Below the pieces are notes generated by a model. It saw nothing but the letters and a program-made list of their open reading frames with translations, ran no database searches and was not told where the DNA came from. From UBA1127 sp965116355 (GTDB taxonomy: Bacteria; Chloroflexota; Dehalococcoidia; Lucifugimonadales; UBA1127), in the NCBI GenBank assembly GCA_965116355.1, contig OZ220679.1:1240001-1304000 (forward strand): a DNA stretch of 64,000 bases. The letters run 5' to 3'. The translations under genes were made by a program, and so were the position numbers. Shown here one piece after another: positions 17,358-23,883 of this stretch; within the stretch, counting starts at the first letter, position 1, and every line of letters begins with the position of its first letter.

Positions 17358-18347
17358 CTACGCCCGGATGCACGCCACCCAGTGGGCCGGCGCCACCTCC
17401 CGCAGCTCCGGCTCCCCCGCCGAGCACTCCTCGATGGCGATGGGGCACCGCGGGTGGAACACGCACCCCGCCGGCGGGTTCGCCGGGCTCGGCGGCTCCC
17501 CCGGCAGCACGATGCGCTCCCGCGTCGCCTCCTCGATGGGGTCCGGCAGCGGAATCGCCGACATCAGCGCCTGCGTGTACGGGTGCAGCGGGTTGGAGAA
17601 CAGCTCCTCGCTCTCCGCCACCTCCACCAGCTTGCCCAGGTACATCACCGCCACCCGGTGGCTGATGTGCCGCACCAGCGACAGGTCGTGGGCGATGAAC
17701 AGGTACGTCAGCCCGAACTGCTGCTGCAGCTCCTCCAGCAGGTTGATGATCTGCGCCTGCACCGACACGTCCAGCGCCGACACCGGCTCGTCGCACACCA
17801 GCAGCTCCGGCTCCACGGCCAGCGCCCGCGCGATGCCGATGCGCTGCCGCTGCCCGCCGCTGAACTCGTGCGGGTACCGCCCCGCCATGTACGGGTTCAG
17901 CCCCACCAGCGACAGCAGCTCGCCGACACGGCTCCGGTACGCGTCCTTGCCCTTGACCAGCTTGTGCACCTGCAGCGGCTCGCCGATGATGTCGCCCGCC
18001 GTCATGCGCGGGTCCAGCGAGCCGTACGGGTCCTGGAAGATGAACTGCACCCGGCGGTACATGGAGCGCAGCGCCCCGCCCTTCAGCTTGATCAGGTCCT
18101 GCCCGTCGAAGGTGATGCTGCCGCCCGTCGGCTTCACCAGCTGCACGATGCTCCGCGCCATGCTCGTCTTGCCGCACCCGCTCTCGCCGACGAGCCCCAG
18201 CGTCTCCCCCTTCGCGATGGAGAAGCTCACGTTGTCGACGGCCTTCACCGCCCCAACCTGCTTCGCAAACAACCCCGACGTAATCGGGTAATGCACCCGC
18301 AGGTCGCGAATCTCCAGCAGCGCGGCGTCATTCGAGGAAGTAGTCAT
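17358..18347 (-). CDS. Oligopeptide/dipeptide ABC transporter ATP-binding protein (DppF/OppF type)
   Basis: A 329-residue ATPase with Walker A GESGCGKTS, Q-loop FIFQDPYGSLDPRM, signature FSGGQRQRIGIARAL, Walker B ELLVCDEPVSALD and switch IAHDLSLVRHI. The C-terminal oligo_HPY region (NPLHPYTQALMSAIP, CVFHPRCP) is specific to the Dpp/Opp group. It powers uptake of peptides, nickel or similar solutes. The usual partner DppD, two permeases and a binding protein are not adjacent; the nearest binding protein of this family is at 7219-8904. The start MTTSSNDAALL is chosen because upstream sequence is repeat DNA. Confidence 0.93.
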   Translation of the reverse strand: MTTSSNDAALLEIRDLRVHYPITSGLFAKQVGAVKAVDNVSFSIAKGETLGLVGESGCGKTSMARSIVQLVKPTGGSITFDGQDLIKLKGGALRSMYRRVQFIFQDPYGSLDPRMTAGDIIGEPLQVHKLVKGKDAYRSRVGELLSLVGLNPYMAGRYPHEFSGGQRQRIGIARALAVEPELLVCDEPVSALDVSVQAQIINLLEELQQQFGLTYLFIAHDLSLVRHISHRVAVMYLGKLVEVAESEELFSNPLHPYTQALMSAIPLPDPIEEATRERIVLPGEPPSPANPPAGCVFHPRCPIAIEECSAGEPELREVAPAHWVACIRA

Positions 18348-18422
18348 AGCCCGTCCATTGTGCCACAGCCCGGCTTGGGGTGGGGAGGGGCGTGTCCATC
18401 CATTCGCCCTGAGCCTCCCATC

Positions 18423-18449
18423 CCGTCGTTCCTGCGGAGGCAGGAACCC
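18423..18449. repeat. REP-like repeat, family R2 variant
   Basis: CGTTCCTGCGGAGGCAGGAAC inverted repeat. It is followed by an R1 copy (18463-18490) and by a related hairpin ACCGGCTTTCGCCGGT at about 18515-18530. Confidence 0.65.
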
Positions 18450-18462
18450 CCACAAACGCGAC

Positions 18463-18490
18463 TCCGTTCGCCCTGAGGTTCTCGAAGGGG
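18463..18490. repeat. REP-like repeat, family R1
   Basis: CCGTTCGCCCTGAG then GTTCTCGAAGGGG; lies upstream of the aspartic protease gene. Confidence 0.65.
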
Positions 18491-18551
18491 GCCGCCCATC
18501 TTCACTCGTCATACCGGCTTTCGCCGGTATCCAGTGTGGTCGAGGGGCGGG

Positions 18552-18580
18552 TTGACAATGTCTTGGCGCGTACCTAGTGT
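18552..18580 (+). promoter_or_regulatory. Promoter of the clan AA protease gene
   Basis: TTGACA (18552-18557), a 17-bp spacer, and TAGTGT (18575-18580). A start of transcription near 18587 would exclude an upstream TTG start and fits the ribosome site at 18601-18604. Confidence 0.5.
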
Positions 18581-18609
18581 GAAACTTGGACCTTGGCAGT
18601 GGAGCGTTC

Positions 18610-19008
18610 ATGTCGATGGGCATGTTTACAGTGCCGATGGAAATCGCCAACCCTCAGGGTGGCCCCGCCGCGTCAATCGAGCCGGTGGTGGATACGGGCG
18701 CAGGCTTTTCCGTGATGCCCGCGTCCCTCCTGGAAAGGCTCGGCGTCCAGCCCGTGGAACAGGAAGAGTTCATGCTTGCCAGCGGTGAGGTGCGTGTGTA
18801 CGCCGTTGGCGAGGCCCGCTTCAAGATCGACGGCCGGGAGCGCACCACCCCTGTGGTGTTTGGCGACGACGGGGTGTTCCTGCTCGGCGCCGTGACCCTG
18901 CAAAACTTCGGACTCGTCGCCGACACCACTGAACATCGACTCGTGCCCGCCAGATTGCTGCTCGTCGGCATCCAGCCGGACATCATACAAGGAACGCCCA
19001 CGCACTAG
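18610..19008 (+). CDS. Clan AA (retropepsin-like) aspartic protease
   Basis: A 132-residue single-domain protease-like protein. EPVVDTGAGFSVMPASLL is the catalytic DTGA box; FLLGAVTLQNFGL is the second family element (LLG type), and it ends with IQPDII as in many bacterial clan AA proteins. Homodimers would supply two Asp. GGAG at 18601-18604 stands five nt before the ATG at 18610. It shares the fold but little sequence with the protein at 11356-11787, so it is not a recent duplicate. The target is unknown. Confidence 0.82.
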   Translation: MSMGMFTVPMEIANPQGGPAASIEPVVDTGAGFSVMPASLLERLGVQPVEQEEFMLASGEVRVYAVGEARFKIDGRERTTPVVFGDDGVFLLGAVTLQNFGLVADTTEHRLVPARLLLVGIQPDIIQGTPTH

Positions 19009-19047
19009 ACGGCCTTCACCGCCCCTACCCCCGCTCAAGCACCCCCT

Positions 19048-19074
19048 CCGTTCGCCCTGAGCCCGTCGAAGGGC
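19048..19074. repeat. REP-like repeat, family R1
   Basis: CCGTTCGCCCTGAGCC with GTCGAAGGGC. It is the last repeat before the restriction island and lies at its left edge. Confidence 0.65.
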
Positions 19075-19090
19075 TGCCCAAACCCCCGCC

Positions 19091-19167
19091 GATCCCTTCA
19101 TCAACCCCTTGATCTCTGCGTCCCATGTGATCAACGATCAGTCAACGCCTACCTAGATCATTTGATC
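19091..19167. promoter_or_regulatory. Cluster of six GATC sites upstream of the restriction-modification genes
   Basis: GATC occurs at 19091, 19111, 19129, 19136, 19156 and 19164, six times in 77 bp, inside the only gap between the preceding gene and the methyltransferase start at 19203. The spacing of the inner pairs is 7 and 8 bp. Given a DpnI-like protein in the operon, these are candidate binding sites sensitive to adenine methylation. The function is inferred only. Confidence 0.55.
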
Positions 19168-19202
19168 GTCACCTTGGGTCGCGTGGAGCAAGAGCACAGC
19201 CC

Positions 19203-20387
19203 GTGATAAACACATCCCCATCTCTCGGACGAAGCCTTTGGAAATCGGCCGACGGACAGTCCGCGCTGTACCACGCGGACTCAATCGAGCTCATGGCCAC
19301 CATCCCGCCAGAATCAGTGGATTGCATCTGGACTGATCCCCCCTACCTCCTCTCCAACGACGGAGTGACATGCGTTGCAGGAAAGCGCGTCAGCGTCAAC
19401 AAGGGGGAGTGGGACCGCAGTGGCGGCGTGGATAGCGACTATACGGCTAACCTCATATGGCTCGGCGCGTGTCACCGCATTCTCAAGCCTGCCGGCACCA
19501 TCTGGATAACGGGAACGCTACACATCTATCTCAGCGTCGGCATGGCCTTGCAGCAGCTTGGCTTTCGAATACTCAACGACATCATTTGGGAGAAGCCCAA
19601 TCCGCCGCCGAACCTCGGCGCGCGCTGTTTCACTCACTCGACAGAGGTCGTCTTGTGGGCCACGAAGGCACCAAAGGGCAGCAAGCACCGTCACACCTTC
19701 AACTATGAGGAAATGCGCGCCGAAAACGGCGGAAAGCAGATGAAATCAGTCTGGCGCTTTCTACCCGCCGGGCAGGGCGAGAAGCGTTTCGGCAAGCACC
19801 CGACCCAAAAGCCCGTCGCCCTTATCGACCGCTGCATTCGCGCCAGCACTAATCCAGGCGACATTGTGCTCGACCCCTTCGCGGGAACAGCAGCAACCGG
19901 GGTTGCCGCCTTGAAGAATGGGCGGAACTTCATCGGTATCGAGCAAGACATCAGATTTGCGGAAATCGGCATGAGGCGGCTTATGGACATTGATGCAGGC
20001 AGCACACCTGTTCCTTCTCATGGACAAAGCGCTACCCCCCCCCCCCCGAACAATTGTACCAAAACCGTCTTCTGGAAAAATCCAAGCGCTACGGCAAGAA
20101 GTCGTAAGAGCGGCCTGCTATGTCCACAGACACTCCATCACCACCAGGGCACTCCGACAGCTGGCAAGCCATATTCCAGCACTGCGATATCGAGAATCAT
20201 GCCTTCGATCGGGAGCCATTCCGGCTTTCTGCGAGGCAAATTAATGAAGCTTGCCAACGTTTTCCCCGCCCAGGTCAGAAGGAAGTCCGACTCCTCTGCA
20301 AGCAAGACACGCGAGAATCCCGTCCCAGCCTCTTCCAACGCCACGGACTGTTTATCCTTCCCGTTCGCAACGGCCAGTACGTGTTAG
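19203..20387 (+). CDS. DNA adenine methyltransferase of beta class, frameshifted at a poly-C tract
   Basis: Motif IV TDPPYLLS (residues 44-51) comes before motif I DPFAGTAATG (224-233), with KHPTQKP just ahead of the latter; this order marks a beta-class enzyme, and DPPY favours N6-adenine. The true protein probably ends near 20107. After residue 277 the DNA has 13 C in a row (20035-20047). With one more or two fewer C the frame would continue as EQLYQNRLLEKSKRYGKKS and stop at 20105-20107, 12 nt before the nuclease ATG. As given, the frame runs on to 20387 over the nuclease gene. The start is GTG with GGAG 14 nt upstream. Base composition is lower in GC than the surroundings. Confidence 0.85.
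   Translation: MINTSPSLGRSLWKSADGQSALYHADSIELMATIPPESVDCIWTDPPYLLSNDGVTCVAGKRVSVNKGEWDRSGGVDSDYTANLIWLGACHRILKPAGTIWITGTLHIYLSVGMALQQLGFRILNDIIWEKPNPPPNLGARCFTHSTEVVLWATKAPKGSKHRHTFNYEEMRAENGGKQMKSVWRFLPAGQGEKRFGKHPTQKPVALIDRCIRASTNPGDIVLDPFAGTAATGVAALKNGRNFIGIEQDIRFAEIGMRRLMDIDAGSTPVPSHGQSATPPPPNNCTKTVFWKNPSATARSRKSGLLCPQTLHHHQGTPTAGKPYSSTAISRIMPSIGSHSGFLRGKLMKLANVFPAQVRRKSDSSASKTRENPVPASSNATDCLSFPFATASTC
20035..20047 (+). repeat. Run of 13 C inside the methyltransferase gene
   Basis: A homopolymer tract of this length is prone to slipped-strand change in cells and to sequencing error. Its length decides whether the methyltransferase ends at its natural stop (11 or 14 C) or reads out of frame (13 C, as here). 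Confidence 0.9.
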
Positions 20388-20914
20388 TGAAGGGCGAGGG
20401 CTACTTGGACATTCCTCCAATCGATACCCCTGTGCAGGAATACTCCAGCAACTTCCCTTTCATCCTGGAAACCTCCCGTGTCGGCGATTCGGAGATGCAG
20501 CATTTGGATCGCGCGTTTGCGTTAAGCCTCATACGGCATTTTACGGAAGACCCGTCCCTGGTGATGACCATACGCGGCAGGAAGTACACCCCAAAGTTTG
20601 AATTCGTCACCGGGGAGTTCTTGCTCGAAGCCGAAGGGGTGCAGACAGAGGTCGATGCAGGATATGAGGGAGAAAGGCAAGTCGTCCTGATAGAAGCCAA
20701 ATCTCCCAAGGCCAACAACACGATTATTCGGCAACTCTACTATCCCTTCCGGCAATGGAGTGAATGGACCGACAAATCGGTCACCACAGTGTTCTTCCAA
20801 CACACCGATAACGATGAATTCCACCTGTGGCAGTTCGGCTTCGCAGACAAGTTGGACTACAACAGCGTGTACCTCGTGAAATCCGGCCGGTTCCGAATTG
20901 CCCAGCACCCTTAG
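20120..20914 (+). CDS. Type II restriction endonuclease, PD-(D/E)XK fold (DUF6997-like)
   Basis: A 264-residue nuclease-like protein. The candidate active site is D179 in QTEVDAGYEG and E192-A-K194 in VVLIEAK, the D-x13-ExK spacing of PD-(D/E)XK enzymes. RLLCKQDTRESRP, KGEGYLDIP, GDSEMQHLD, RGRKYTP and RQLYYPFRQW are strongly patterned blocks that I associate with the DUF6997 group found beside adenine or cytosine methyltransferases. The gene starts 12 nt after the expected methyltransferase stop. It would cut DNA not protected by the partner methylase; the site is unknown. Confidence 0.75.
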   Translation: MSTDTPSPPGHSDSWQAIFQHCDIENHAFDREPFRLSARQINEACQRFPRPGQKEVRLLCKQDTRESRPSLFQRHGLFILPVRNGQYVLVKGEGYLDIPPIDTPVQEYSSNFPFILETSRVGDSEMQHLDRAFALSLIRHFTEDPSLVMTIRGRKYTPKFEFVTGEFLLEAEGVQTEVDAGYEGERQVVLIEAKSPKANNTIIRQLYYPFRQWSEWTDKSVTTVFFQHTDNDEFHLWQFGFADKLDYNSVYLVKSGRFRIAQHP

Positions 20915-20997
20915 GATCTCCGCATGGTATACTCGCGCCTACTGTAGTTTTGGCTGATATTGCTACCATCCACACCCACACCGCGCGAGAGTTGCCA

Positions 20998-21783
20998 ATG
21001 GACCTGCAAATGGACCCAAGCGTTGCCGCAGGCTACACGAGCCTCAGTCAAGTGGCCCGCAAGGTCACCGGAGACTGGGCAGCCCGCAACCTCTTTTGCC
21101 CTGCGTGTGAGTGGAACAGCCTCAACCAAACTCCCTCTGACTCCACTAGGCTGGACTTCCTCTGTCCTGAGTGCAGCGCATCGTTTCGGTTGAGAGGCAA
21201 GAGCGGGGCGTTTGGCCGCGTTGTCCCGAACTCCGCATACCAGCCTAAAGTCGACGCTATTCTGAGAGGTGAAAGCCCACACTACGCCTTTCTGCGCTAC
21301 AGCCGCACCAACTGGACAGTGAGCGATCTTTTCTTGGTGCCCGGCTTCTTCTTCACCCCCGCCCTCATCCAGGAGCGACGCCCGCTCAAGCCAACCGCAA
21401 AGCGGGCAGGCTGGGTAGGATCAAACATCCTGCTTGGCGCGCTTCCCGCCGAGGCGCGTGTCCCTGTCGTAGTTTCCGGCTTGGTTCGTGACATCACCGA
21501 GGTCCGCGACGATTGGGCTCGCTTCCGCTTCCTGCAGACAGACGAGCGGGCACACGGCGGATGGGGAGCTGCTGTGCTCTCTTGCGTCCGCGATATGGTG
21601 CGAATCTCCAGACAGCAAGAGTTCACGCTCCAGGACTATTACACGCTCTACACGGACGTGCTCTCAGCCCAATTCCCGGACAACCACCACGTCCAGGACA
21701 AGATCCGGCAGCAACTGCAAATGCTGCGTGACGCGGGAATCCTGACCTTCCTCGGCAATGGCCGTTATGAGGTCATCGACTAG
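20998..21783 (+). CDS. DpnI-family protein with altered catalytic residues
   Basis: A 261-residue protein that matches DpnI/Dam-replacing proteins end to end. The zinc knuckles are CPAC (34-37) and CPEC (56-59), D53 is present, AKRAGWVGSNI matches DpnI's ARRAGWIGCNI, and the C-terminal winged helix (KIRQQLQMLRDAGILTFLG) is the m6A-GATC reader in DpnI. The residue numbering coincides with DpnI, yet position 64 is Arg instead of Glu and position 66 is Arg instead of Lys, within SFRLRGKSG. A nuclease lacking both is expected to be dead while still binding DNA. It is the third gene of the restriction operon, 83 nt after the nuclease gene. The comparison uses the DpnI sequence from memory. Confidence 0.85.
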   Translation: MDLQMDPSVAAGYTSLSQVARKVTGDWAARNLFCPACEWNSLNQTPSDSTRLDFLCPECSASFRLRGKSGAFGRVVPNSAYQPKVDAILRGESPHYAFLRYSRTNWTVSDLFLVPGFFFTPALIQERRPLKPTAKRAGWVGSNILLGALPAEARVPVVVSGLVRDITEVRDDWARFRFLQTDERAHGGWGAAVLSCVRDMVRISRQQEFTLQDYYTLYTDVLSAQFPDNHHVQDKIRQQLQMLRDAGILTFLGNGRYEVID

Positions 21784-21804
21784 CAGCCCCCACCCCCCGC
21801 CGCG

Positions 21805-21813
21805 TGCTATACT
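21805..21813 (+). promoter_or_regulatory. Extended -10 promoter of the SDR gene
   Basis: TGCTATACT forms a TGn-extended -10 element about 38 nt before the ATG; no clear -35 is seen. Confidence 0.45.
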
Positions 21814-21850
21814 CCCCCGCAAACACCCCCACCACAGAAGGAGCCACGCC

Positions 21851-22633
21851 ATGGACTACGGCCTCAAGAACCGCGTCGCGCTCGTCACCGGCGGCAGTGA
21901 GGGCATCGGCAAGGCCACCGCCGGCCTCCTCGCCGGCGAGGGCGCCCGCGTCGCCATCTGCGCCCGCCGCCCCGACGTCCTCCAGGCCGCCGCCGAGGAC
22001 ATCCGCCGCGACACCGAGGCCGAGGTCCTCGCCGTCCCCACCGACCTCCGCGACGCCGCGCAGGTCGACAACCTCATCGCCACCATCAACGACACTTGGG
22101 GCGGCGTCGACGTCCTCGTCAACAACGCCGGCGTCTCCTCCGCCATGCCCTTCGAGCAGCTCACCGACGACGCCCTCCTCGCCGACATGGAGCTCAAGCT
22201 CTTCGGCTGGTTGCGCACCATCCGCGGGGTGCTGCCATACATGAAAGAGCAGCGGTGGGGCCGCATCATCAACCTCACGGCCCTGGCCGCCAAGGCCCCC
22301 GGCGCCAACTCCTACCCGTCCTCCGTCAGCCGCGCCGCCGGCGTTGCCCTCACCAAGGCCCTCTCGAAGGAGCTCGCCCCCCACAACATCCTCGTCAACA
22401 CCGTCCTCATCGGCCTCATCAAGGCCGGCCAGCACGAGCACCGCTGGGAGGCCAACCCGGGCGGCCAGACCCTCGAGGAGCGCTACGCAGAGATGGGCAA
22501 AAACGTCCCCCTCGGCCGCGTCGGCGAGTCCGAGGAGGCCGCCAACCTCATCACCTTCCTCGCCTCGGAGCGCGCCAGCTTCATCACCGGCGTCGCCATC
22601 AACATGGACGGCGGCGTCAGCCCCGTCGTCTAG
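21851..22633 (+). CDS. SDR-family oxidoreductase with non-standard active site
   Basis: A 260-residue short-chain dehydrogenase fold. The cofactor motif is VTGGSEGIGKA (12-22) and NNAG is at 91-94. The usual YxxxK is Y155-P-S-S-V159 here, so the catalytic Lys is missing, and the Ser expected about 13 residues before Tyr is Leu142 (Thr143 is next to it). The C-terminal INMDGGVSPVV is typical. AAGGAG is 7 nt before the ATG at 21851. It may be an SDR that works with other residues, or a binding protein; the substrate is unknown. Confidence 0.85.
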   Translation: MDYGLKNRVALVTGGSEGIGKATAGLLAGEGARVAICARRPDVLQAAAEDIRRDTEAEVLAVPTDLRDAAQVDNLIATINDTWGGVDVLVNNAGVSSAMPFEQLTDDALLADMELKLFGWLRTIRGVLPYMKEQRWGRIINLTALAAKAPGANSYPSSVSRAAGVALTKALSKELAPHNILVNTVLIGLIKAGQHEHRWEANPGGQTLEERYAEMGKNVPLGRVGESEEAANLITFLASERASFITGVAINMDGGVSPVV

Positions 22634-22650
22634 CCTTCGTCCATGGAACC

Positions 22651-22674
22651 CCTTCCCCCGCTCGCGGGGGAAGG
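22651..22674 (+). terminator. GC hairpin after the SDR gene
   Basis: CCTTCCCCCG and CGGGGGAAGG form a 10-bp perfect stem with a CTCG loop, 17 nt after the stop codon. It lacks a T run, so it is either a weak terminator, a transcript end protector, or another REP-type element. Confidence 0.5.
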
Positions 22675-22815
22675 TTGGGATGGGGGGTCCCGCCTCCGTT
22701 CACCCCGCGCCACCCTCCCCCGCTATGCCGGCGAAAGCCTCGCTGCGGGGGGCAGCGGTCGGCATCCAGGGCCTCCGTAGGGGCGGCCCTTGTGGCCGCC
22801 CGCCGCAGCCGGAAG

Positions 22816-22849
22816 CCGTTCGCCCTGAGGGAAATCGAAGGGTGAACGG
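22816..22849. repeat. REP-like repeat, family R1, long form
   Basis: CCGTTCGCCCTGAGG, then GAAATCGAAGGGTGAACGG; the outer 6 bases CCGTTC/GAACGG pair. The same long form is found at 17306-17335. Confidence 0.65.
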
Positions 22850-22960
22850 GGGCGCCTCAGCGCCCCCCACCCCCTGCCACCACCCCCTCGCGCACTCTCC
22901 AACCGCCCCCTACCCTCCCCCCATGCAGCACGAACACGCCGCCCCCGACAACCCCCCGTC

Positions 22961-22990
22961 CCGTCGTTCCCGCGCAGGCGGGAACCCACG
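22961..22990. repeat. REP-like repeat, family R2
   Basis: GTTCCCGCGCAGGCGGGAAC inverted repeat with CCCGTC before and CCA after. Confidence 0.65.
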
Positions 22991-23000
22991 CCGCCCGCCC

Positions 23001-23312
23001 GCCCGCCGTCGGTCCACCGCCGCTGCCGGCCCCCATAGCCCGGACAGCCGTTCCCAGTCGTTATCGGAAGTCGACTCCGTATCTGGACGAGTCGTTTCCA
23101 GCTACGGATCCCCCGGCGAGTCGAATTTTTTTCGCGCTGGAACGACTCCGCAGCGCGTATCTGGCGACACGCCAAATCATAGGGAAAGGAAACGACGCAA
23201 AGAGCGGGAAAATGCTATCTACAACAAGCCGTTGCACTGCCCCTTCCCCTTCCCCGCCCCGTCGTTCCCGCGCAGAGCCTGCCCCGTACTCCGATACGGG
23301 GCGGGAACCCAC
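23001..23312. repeat. 311-bp tandem duplication, unit 1
   Basis: Matches 23344-23653 with roughly 14 differences by eye (about 95 percent). Inside are CGACTC-11 nt-GAGTCG (hairpin near 23071-23093), a longer imperfect inverted repeat GAGTCGTTTCCAGC (23089-23102) against GCTGGAACGACTC (23136-23148), and a run of seven T between them. It ends in an interrupted R2 element. Confidence 0.8.
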
Positions 23313-23343
23313 GCGCCCCCTCCGCAGCGGCGACTCGCGAGTC

Positions 23344-23653
23344 GCCCGCCGACGGCCCACCGCCGCCGCCGTCCCCCATAGCCCGGACAGCCGTTCCAGT
23401 CGTTATCGGAAGTCGACTCCGTATCTGGACGAGTCGTTTCCAGCTACGGATCCCCCGGCGAGTCGAATTTTTTTCGCGCTGGCACGACTCCGCGCCGCGT
23501 ATCTGGCGACACAGCAAATCGTAGGGAGAGGAAACGACGCAAAGAGCGGGAAAATGCTATCTACAACAAGCCGTTGCACTGCCCCTTCCCCTTCCCCGCC
23601 CCGTCGTTCCCGCGACGAGCCTGCCCCGTACTCCGATACGGGGCGGGAACCCA
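23344..23653. repeat. 311-bp tandem duplication, unit 2
   Basis: Second unit, offset 343 bp from the first. The hairpin arms and T run are kept. It ends about 230 bp before glnA. Confidence 0.8.
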
Positions 23654-23790
23654 TGGCCGTCCCACACCCCCTCCCCCGCGTCGAAATCTGTAACACTCCT
23701 GAAACACATAGCCCTTTCCGCCGCGCTACCCTGAATGCAACGTGAGCGGCACGCCGTCTCCCTGTGGCCGGCAGGCCCCAGGGTGGCCGC

Positions 23791-23850
23791 CCGGCCACTG
23801 CAATGGTCGACCGGCCATGCAAGTGGCCAACCGGCCGATGAAGTGGCCGG
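23791..23850. promoter_or_regulatory. Three 20-bp direct repeats in the glnA leader
   Basis: Units begin at 23791, 23811 and 23831 with exact 20-bp period; the middle one is CCGGCCATGCAAGTGGCCAA. Each holds an inverted pair GGCC...GGCC (GGTC in unit 1), in the middle unit GGCCA-6 nt-TGGCC. A weaker unit precedes them (23771-23790). Two helical turns per unit suits cooperative binding by a dimeric regulator. They end 33 nt before the glnA ATG. Confidence 0.6.
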
Positions 23851-23883
23851 CCGCAACGGCAATACCAGCGCAAGGAGCACATC

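Larger units (their letters stand above)
22634..23883. other. 1.25-kb repeat-rich gap before glnA
   Basis: No gene is supported. In order it holds a strong hairpin (22651-22674), REP-like elements (22718-22849), an R2 copy (22961-22990), a tandem duplication of about 311 bp (23001-23653), and the 20-bp repeats of the glnA leader (23791-23850). Reading frames here are low-complexity translations of the repeats. Confidence 0.7.

Noticed and set aside
19091..19167. Replication origin based on GATC density
   Set aside because: There are no DnaA boxes or AT-rich unwinding region, and dnaA/dnaN are absent; operator sites fit the context better.
23215..23517. Minus-strand frames with repeated peptides (ITTGTAVRAMG type) in the glnA-upstream repeats
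   Set aside because: They arise because the DNA unit is duplicated; codon bias and ribosome sites are missing.
23001..23653. CRISPR array
   Set aside because: There are only two long units (about 311 bp), no short repeat-spacer pattern, and no cas genes.
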